From NCBI GenBank assembly GCA_033085395.1, contig JANQBS010000059.1:1-64000 (forward strand): a DNA stretch of 64,000 nucleotides, written 5' to 3'. Each line of letters begins with the position of its first letter. Position 1 is the stretch's first letter. Shown here in pieces: positions 57,803 through 64,000 of this stretch. Both the position numbers and the translations under genes were made by a program. Under the pieces are notes generated by a model, which was given only the letters and a program-made list of their open reading frames with translations, was not told where the DNA came from and made no database searches. This DNA comes from Xanthoparmelia taractica. Taxonomy: Eukaryota > Ascomycota > Lecanoromycetes > Lecanorales > Parmeliaceae.

Positions 57803-60800
57803 ATGGCGCCATCTTCCAAGTCTTCGAATAGCACTCGTGGAACCCCTATACCCTCGTTGACCAAAACGAACTCGAGCTCCAAAAACCAGACGTCCATTGC
57901 TGGTTTCTTTAAAAAGAGGTCCGAAGAACCGCATGCCAATGCGACGCCAAAGATCAATGGCACCTCATTACCCATCAACAGCTCGCGCAAGGCTGGAATC
58001 GCTGCATCCTCGGGAGGATCGGCCCAGAGCATGACACCTGCTCCAAGCAGTGACCCGCTCGAAGAGATCAACGACGAGGAAGACACAACCCCAGTCAATC
58101 CCAACAAGCAAAACGGCTCCAAAACCCTGCCCTCGCCCGTCACTCCTGCAGGAGCTCTCAACGAAATTGATGGGAACGGGGTGCCTGCTGGCTTCTACAG
58201 CCCCTCACGGAAGGTCTGTCTGCTTTTCTTTACGTTCTTCTTCCGAACTGACATGTGCTTGATAGGCAAAGAAAGCTATAAATTACGCAGTTGACCCAGA
58301 TTCTGACGAAGACGAGGACGAAGAGGATGTGTTCGTACCTACGCGCAAAGGAAGAGCTTTAAAGAGGAGGAAAACAAGCGTCGACAGCGACGACGATGTC
58401 TTTGTGGGAGACGAAACGGCAGAACATGATATGGTCGAAGAGGGTGAATCTGTCCTGATCCACCGAAAGCTTTGAAAGATCGCTAACTTTTTGCTGTGCA
58501 GACGATTTTGTTGTAGATGATGACTCGGACGAGGTCGTGCCTACGAAGAAGAAGCGAAAGAGGTCGAGTCCCGCGCAGTCTAGACCTCGGCATGATACTG
58601 TGTCAGATTCTTTCGAGATGGAGAGCGACGAAGAATTGCCTGCGGCTTCTACTGCCCAGCAGTGGTCTTTTGATCCCACAGCCATTCAGCCATCACAGCT
58701 CACGAAAGCTCCAATGCTAAAGGCAACGGCAAAGAAACCCGCGCCCAATGCCACCAAGGGGGCATTTAAATCAAGCAAAGTCGAGCAACGGCGGTATGAA
58801 TGGCTAGAACCAGCTCATATCACTGACATCGATCAAAATCGTCCGGATCATCCAGATTATGACCCGAGGACGGTCTATGTACCGAAGTCCGCATGGAAGG
58901 AGTTCTCTCCCTTCGAACACCAGTACTGGGAAATCAAGCAAAAACACTGGGACACGATTGTGTTCTTCAAGAAGGGCAAGTTCTATGAGCTCTACGAAAA
59001 TGATGCAACCATTGGGCATCAGCTCTTCGACTTGAAGCTTACCGACCGTGTCAACATGCGCATGGTCGGCGTACCCGAAGCTTCTTTGGACCTTTGGGCC
59101 AATCAGTTCGTGGCCAAAGGATACAAGATTGCTCGTGTAGACCAGGTTGAGTCCGCTTTGGGTAAAGAGATGCGGGAGCGAGACAGCAAACATTCTGGCA
59201 AGGCCGCCAAGGTGGACGAGAAGATGAAAAAGATTATCAACCGTGAGCTTGCATGCGTGCTCACAAGCGGCACTCTCGTTGACCCGGGTATGCTGCAAGA
59301 CGACATGTCCACATACTGCGTCGCCATCAAAGAGTCGGAGCAAGAGGGACGACCTGCTTTCGGTATCGCGTTTGTGGATACCGCTACTGCTCAGTTCTTC
59401 TTGACTGATATCGAGGATGATGCCGAGATGACGAAGTTCGAAACACTGGTCGCGCAATTAAGGCCTCGAGAGATTCTGCTCGAGAAGTCTTGTTCATCTA
59501 CGAAAGCATTGAGGATCTTGAAAAACAGCACTGGCCCAGACACGTCAATAGTCTCCTTGAAGGCTGGCAAAGAATTCTGGACAGCCGATACCACATGCAG
59601 GGAGCTAGACGCTGGCCGATACTTTGTGAATGATGAAGGAGACAACATCGAAGCTTGGCCAGGACCCTTGCGGCAGGCTCGAGAGGAGCACGAGTTTGTA
59701 ATGTCTGCGTTCGGTGCGTTAATTCAATACCTACGAACGTTGCAGATTGAGCGTGACCTTGTGACCTTGGGGAACGTGTCTTGGTATGATCCCATCAGAA
59801 GTGCGGGCACCCTGATCCTGGATGGGAAGACTTTGATCAACCTCGAGATATTCGCAAACTCGTTCGATGGCAGTCCGGATGGCACCCTCTTCAGCCTCTT
59901 GAACCGATGCATCACTCCATTCGGCAAGCGAATTTTCAAACAATGGCTTTGCCACCCTCTTATGGATGCAAAAAAGATCAACGCACGTCTCGATGCTGTG
60001 GAGTCCCTAAATGCAGATACTACCCTTCGGGATCAATTTACTGCTCAGCTCTCTAAATTACCTGACCTTGAAAGAACAATATCGCGCATTCACGCTGGTG
60101 TCTGCAAGGCGCAAGACTTCGTGCGGGTTCTCGATGGCTTTGAGCAGATCGACTATACAATGGGCGTCCTACGCAACATGGGCTCCGGTGAAGGCGTTAT
60201 CGGTCTATTGGTTTCGAGTATGCCGGACATGAAAGAACTCTTTAAATTTTGGAATAACGCCTTTGACCACGCCAAAGCAAAAGAAGCGGGCTTGCTTATT
60301 CCCGAGCGCGGCGTCGAAGCGGACTTCGATGCAAGCCAAGACCGCATTCAGAATCTGCTAGCCGACTTGGAGACTCTACTGAAGAAGACCAGGAAGGACT
60401 TGAGGTCCAACGAGATTGTCTACGCGGACAACGGAAAGGAAATTTACCAGCTTGAGGTTCCTGTCAAAGTCAAAGGAATACCAAAGAATTGGGATCAAAT
60501 GTCCGCAACCCAAAAAGTCAAGCGCTACTACAGTCCTGAGCTCCGGGGTCTTGTACGCAGACTTCAAGAAGCACAAGAAACGCATGGTCAAATAGTCAAA
60601 GAGGTATCTGGCCGCTTCTTTAAGAAGTTTGATGAAGACTATGTTACGTGGCTGGCAGCAGTACGAATTGTGGCACAATTGGACTGTTTGATATGTCTGG
60701 CCAAAGCCTCTTCAGCATTGGGCGAGCCGAGCTGTCGACCCGAGTTTGTCCACGATGAAAGAAGTGTGCTCGAGTTCGAAGATCTTCGCCATCCGTGCAT

Positions 60801-61596
60801 GCTTCCCCACGTCACAGACTTCATCCCCAACGACGTTCGGCTCGGTGGCGAAACACCCAATATCAACCTGCTGACAGGTGCTAATGCAGCTGGTAAATCC
60901 ACCGTGCTCAGAATGACATGTATAGCCGTCATCATGGCTCAAATCGGCTGCTACGTCCCCGCCATATCCGCCCGCCTTACTCCCGTCGATAGAATCATGT
61001 CCCGTCTTGGTGCCCAAGACAACATCTTTGCCGCTCAATCCACCTTTTTCGTCGAGCTCGCAGAAACCAAAAAGATCCTCTCCGAGGCTACACCCCGCTC
61101 TCTCGTCATCCTCGACGAGCTCGGCCGCGGCACTTCATCCTACGACGGCGTGGCAGTGGCCCAAGCCGTCCTGCACCACGTCGCTTCCCACATTGGCTGC
61201 GTCGGCTTCTTCGCCACCCACTACCACTCCTTGGCCGCTGAATTCGCCACCCACCCTGAAATCCGCAACCGTCGCATGCGCATACACGTCGATGACGAAA
61301 ACCGCCGCGTCACTTTCCTCTACAAACTCGAAGATGGCGTCGCGGAGGGCAGCTTCGGCATGCATTGCGCGAGCATGTGCGGTATCCCCGACAAAGTGGT
61401 CCGGGAGGCGGAGGTCGCGGCGAAGAAGTGGGAGCATACGGCTAAGATTAAAGAGAGTCTTGAGGTTGCGAAGCAAGGGTGTTGGATCCCGTTGGGGTTA
61501 CAGAGTGATATCGCTTGGATGCTTCGGGATGAGCTCAAGGATGCTGTCGGCGCGAGGGGAGTGGAGGTGTTGAGGAAGGCTATTGAGGGGTTGTAG
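57803..61596 (+). CDS. MSH6: DNA mismatch repair protein Msh6
   Basis: MutS homologue that pairs with Msh2 (MutS-alpha) to recognise base mismatches and small loops in the nucleus. 1,227 aa; exons 57803-58213, 58266-58443, 58502-61596, phases closing. Order: N-terminal PCNA-binding box QTSIAGFFKK near residue 30; acidic, lysine-rich disordered tail; mismatch-binding domain with KKGKFYELYE (the Phe-x-Glu motif); connector and lever domains; ATPase with TGANAAGKST, DELGRGTSSYDG and FATHYHS. Length matches fungal Msh6. First intron has a weak donor (GTCTGT). No lesions. Confidence 0.96.
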
Positions 61597-62324
61597 CTTC
61601 CTGCCGGGGGTACTTGGCTGAGGTGGAAGAGGTGGCTTTGGGCTTTTTAAGCAGTGTTGTGGACGGTCTAGACGGTTTGGCTTACGTTGGGTTCTACCTT
61701 TTTTTTATATGGCGTCGTTTGGCTTAAAAGCATGCATGCATTCGTCTTCGCAATATCCCATTGGCTGATAGCGTGCCCTTTCATCGCAAGCAATGTGATA
61801 GATAGCAGCAAGATACTTTGAAAGCTTTAATTGTATGCCATTGATGTAGCTAGCTACCTTTTGTACACTTTTGATCGAGCTAGTACTACGATTGATGATC
61901 AAGGATCCATGCATGCAGCTGACATGAACCCCTCCCTCCCTTTGCCTGATCTGCCGAACTTGAGATCCAACAGATCATCATTCCCCAACGCAACTCTAGA
62001 ACCAGCCCCTCCTTTCCATTCTGAACTGTATAACCAACGCAAGAAAGACTGAGTGAGAGATAGGAAAGCTGATGTCTGATTTCCCACTGATACCGTATCC
62101 AATTCGCATCTATTTGTGACGGAGGACAAGACAAGCGAGATCGATGTGTGTATGTGCTTGACAGATACGGTTGGTGGTGGGGGCGTTGAGGACATCTGTG
62201 TTTGGGTTGTTAGTGGGTTGATGGTAGCAAAGAGGGCGAAGGGTGTTGGGAGTGAAGGATGAATGGAGATGGAGAGGATAGGATTGAACGAATGAAGGAA
62301 AGGAAGGAAGGAAGGATATTCACC
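61597..62324. other. Convergent 3' spacer
   Basis: Lies between the MSH6 stop and the stop of the lysine-rich protein gene. No gene recognised. Confidence 0.45.
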
Positions 62325-63291
62325 TCAAGCGACCTCACCCTCGGTGTAAGTGTTGGACAAGAGCCCATCATTCACCATCTTCTGCTCCTCGGCGTCAAAA
62401 GGACGATCCTCGCCCTCCTCCTCACCCTCCTCCTCACCCTCCTCCTCACCCTCCTCTGACGTGACCTTGGCGTCTCCGCCGAACAGGGACTCGCCTTCGT
62501 TAGTCTCATCCGTGTGGAGCTGGGTGTTGGCAGCGTCATCGTTGTTGGCCTTGGTGGCTGCGTTGACGCCTTTCTTGGCACGTTTGGTAGGAGTTGCGTT
62601 GGGATCTTTGGGCTTGTTGGGGCCGCGCTTGCGCTTGGGGGTCGGAGTGGTGACCTCGGTGGCAGCCGTGTCATTGGCAGCGTCACCATTCATGTCAGTC
62701 TTGGATGCGGCGGTGGCCTTTTTGGCACGACCTTTCTTGGGAGACTCGGCGCTGGGAGTGATTTCGGTGTCGGCGTCGCCGCCTTCGGCATCGGCGGTCT
62801 CGGTCTTGATGGCTTTGCCACGCTTCTTGGGAGCGGCTTTGATGGGAGTGGCTTCCTCGTCATCGTCGGCGTCGGCATTGGCGGCGGCTTTGGCCTTGCC
62901 TTTCTTGGGAGTGTTAGTGGTGGAGGCGGCATCCATGGTTGCACCATTCATGAGCTTCTTCTTGACGACTAGCCAAGAGGCGTTGGCTGATTTGCCGTTG
63001 GCGAAGCCGGCGAGTTGAGCAAGCTTGTCCGTGTCGATCTGAGAGGAGGGGTTAGCTTCCCTCGTGTTTAGCAGAAATGAAAGAGGGCCAAGTGAGGTGC
63101 GGGAAGATGGCTCGTCCAAACGAGATGCGAGCGTTGGACAGAGGCAAAGTTGTTGGAATCAAGCGTTGAAGCAAATGGTGGTTGAAAAAATGGCGACGTT
63201 GACTCACTTTCATCGCTTCGGCGCTCTGGAAGCACTGGAACGCCTTTGAGATAATCTCCATGTCACGAGTGGTAAGCTTCAAGTCGGACAT
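62325..63291 (-). CDS. Lysine/alanine-rich nuclear protein, function unknown
   Basis: 265 aa from exons 63291-63208 and 63038-62325. The N-terminal 60 residues (TRDMEIISKAFQCFQSAEAM, then IDTDKLAQLAGFANGKSANA and WLVVKKKL) form a compact conserved block that resembles a small helical DNA-associated domain seen in many fungal proteins of unknown role. The rest is basic and Ala/Thr-rich with linker-histone-like spacing (PKKRGKAIK, PKKGRAKKA, PKRKRGPNKP) and nuclear localisation signals, ending in an acidic EEGE repeat. Probably chromatin-associated by composition only. Confidence 0.75.
62410..62457 (-). repeat. 12-bp minisatellite encoding EEEG repeats
   Basis: About four copies of a CTCACCCTCCTC-type unit (+ strand) encode a Glu-rich run near the C-terminus of the lysine-rich protein. 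Copy number is likely variable between strains. Confidence 0.75.
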
Positions 63292-63749
63292 CTTGGCGTG
63301 TTTGTGCAATTTTGTTGGGGAATTTGACTGTAGATGGAAGGTAGGTCAAAGAATGGTGGAAGGTAAAGAGTTGTGGTGAGCTAGAAAGAATGATTGTTGC
63401 GAGGAAGATGAGGTTGGTCGATGCCCAATCTTACTAGCGCGCTTTTCACGATCTTCGAAATAAAGTGACTAGAATGTGTGTGCAATAAGTGAGAGATCAC
63501 CCTGCAGCCTCGACGGTAGCCAGAAAAAGGCGCTGAGCATTCAGTGAAGGCCTATCGAATCTTCTGGCCCTTGCCCTTCACACTATGCGCAGTTCTTCTA
63601 TTCAGCCAAGACATTGTCCGGTCCCTTTTCGCCTTAAACCAGTCGACACTCTTGTTTAGATCCTGTCATGCGGTATCCTTCCGTCACGAGTCTAAAAGTA
63701 TGTTTTGTCCCTCGACACGGAATACAGCCCGTCATAAATTGGCAACTCT
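63292..63749. other. Intergenic region
   Basis: Promoter of the lysine-rich protein gene and 3' flank of the edge gene. No gene recognised. Confidence 0.4.
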
Positions 63750-64000
63750 TCATGAATGAACGTCTCTGCTGGACTGGTCTTGAGCATTTCGTATATTTTC
63801 TAGAACTTTCTGCCACACTGCTGTCTCGACCGTCTTCCTTCGGTCGTTGCCTACAAAGAAGAGGTTCTGCTCCTTGGGTGCCCACCATGGCTTCTTTTTG
63901 GTTGAAGGGTAGTGTCGTACCCTGATCAAATTCTCAATGCCAAAGAGGGATTTGGTGGGGTGCAGCTCCGACATCGGCATCCTGGCGATGCGAAGACTTC
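63750..64000 (-). CDS. 3' end of an unidentified gene, cut by the window edge
   Basis: An open minus-strand frame runs in from beyond the edge and stops at 63750. It encodes about 82 residues including MPMSELHPTKSLFGIENLIR, then RHYPSTKKKPWWAPKEQNLFF and a C-terminus rich in charged residues. Composition is protein-like with no stops. The family was not recognised; a small mitochondrial protein is possible but unproven. Confidence 0.5.
   Translation of the reverse strand, partial: SLRIARMPMSELHPTKSLFGIENLIRVRHYPSTKKKPWWAPKEQNLFFVGNDRRKTVETAVWQKVLENIRNAQDQSSRDVHS

Noticed and set aside
61752..61768. Second copy of the MITE end (TATCCCATTGGCTGA)
   Set aside because: Two mismatches within 15 bp, no matching inverted partner and no flanking TA structure; likely chance.
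62350..63018. Plus-strand frame of about 220 codons opposite the lysine-rich protein
   Set aside because: Its Ser/Ala/Leu-rich composition is the antisense of a Lys/Ala-rich gene with good splice signals.

Overview
This 64 kb window is nuclear DNA of a filamentous ascomycete (Pezizomycotina; a Dothideomycetes-like fungus is my best guess). Genes are split by short GT-AG introns, mostly 46-75 bp, with CTRAY-type branch points. Protein families typical of moulds are present: a STAND/NLR receptor with ankyrin repeats, a Fungal_trans_2 regulator, a SUR7/PalI membrane protein and a choline/GABA-type permease. No bacterial or viral features were seen.

Layout. 0.4-4.4 kb: an NLR-like gene with an alpha/beta-hydrolase N-terminus, a NACHT domain and ten nearly identical ankyrin units. 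5.5-16.7 kb is an accessory tract. It holds an interrupted membrane-protein frame, a fungal N-terminal-domain gene that appears broken by a 273-bp MITE and a one-base insertion, an intact 8-exon permease, and an ankyrin pseudogene. 16.8-38.1 kb is a housekeeping block: a CENP-Q/Fta7-like AT-hook protein (+), FAB1 PtdIns3P 5-kinase (-), a TPP1-like shelterin protein (+), a tRNA gene, and a WDR6/Trm734-like protein (+). 40.3-55.6 kb: a Fungal_trans_2 regulator, a SUR7-family protein, a small secreted protein and mitochondrial tyrosyl-tRNA synthetase (all -), a GH36 raffinose-synthase-like enzyme (+), and an MFS transporter (-). 57.8-64 kb: MSH6 (+), a lysine-rich nuclear protein (-) and the 3' end of an unidentified gene (-).

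Most exon structures were rebuilt by hand from splice signals and checked for reading phase. For the permease, kinetochore gene, FAB1, TPP1, transcription factor, TyrRS, GH36, MFS, MSH6 and others, the exon lengths close exactly in frame.

The most striking observation is the tRNA gene at 33402-33540. It appears to have two mechanistically different introns. One is the ordinary 14-nt intron after anticodon position 37. The other is a 52-nt GT-AG insertion, with GTGAGT donor, CTAAC branch point and TATAG acceptor, placed inside the T-loop. Removing both restores a complete tRNA-Val(UAC)-like cloverleaf. The insertion splits the internal B-box promoter, while the 14-nt intron carries a B-box-like TTCGAATC core. 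I know of no described tRNA with a spliceosomal-type intron of this kind.
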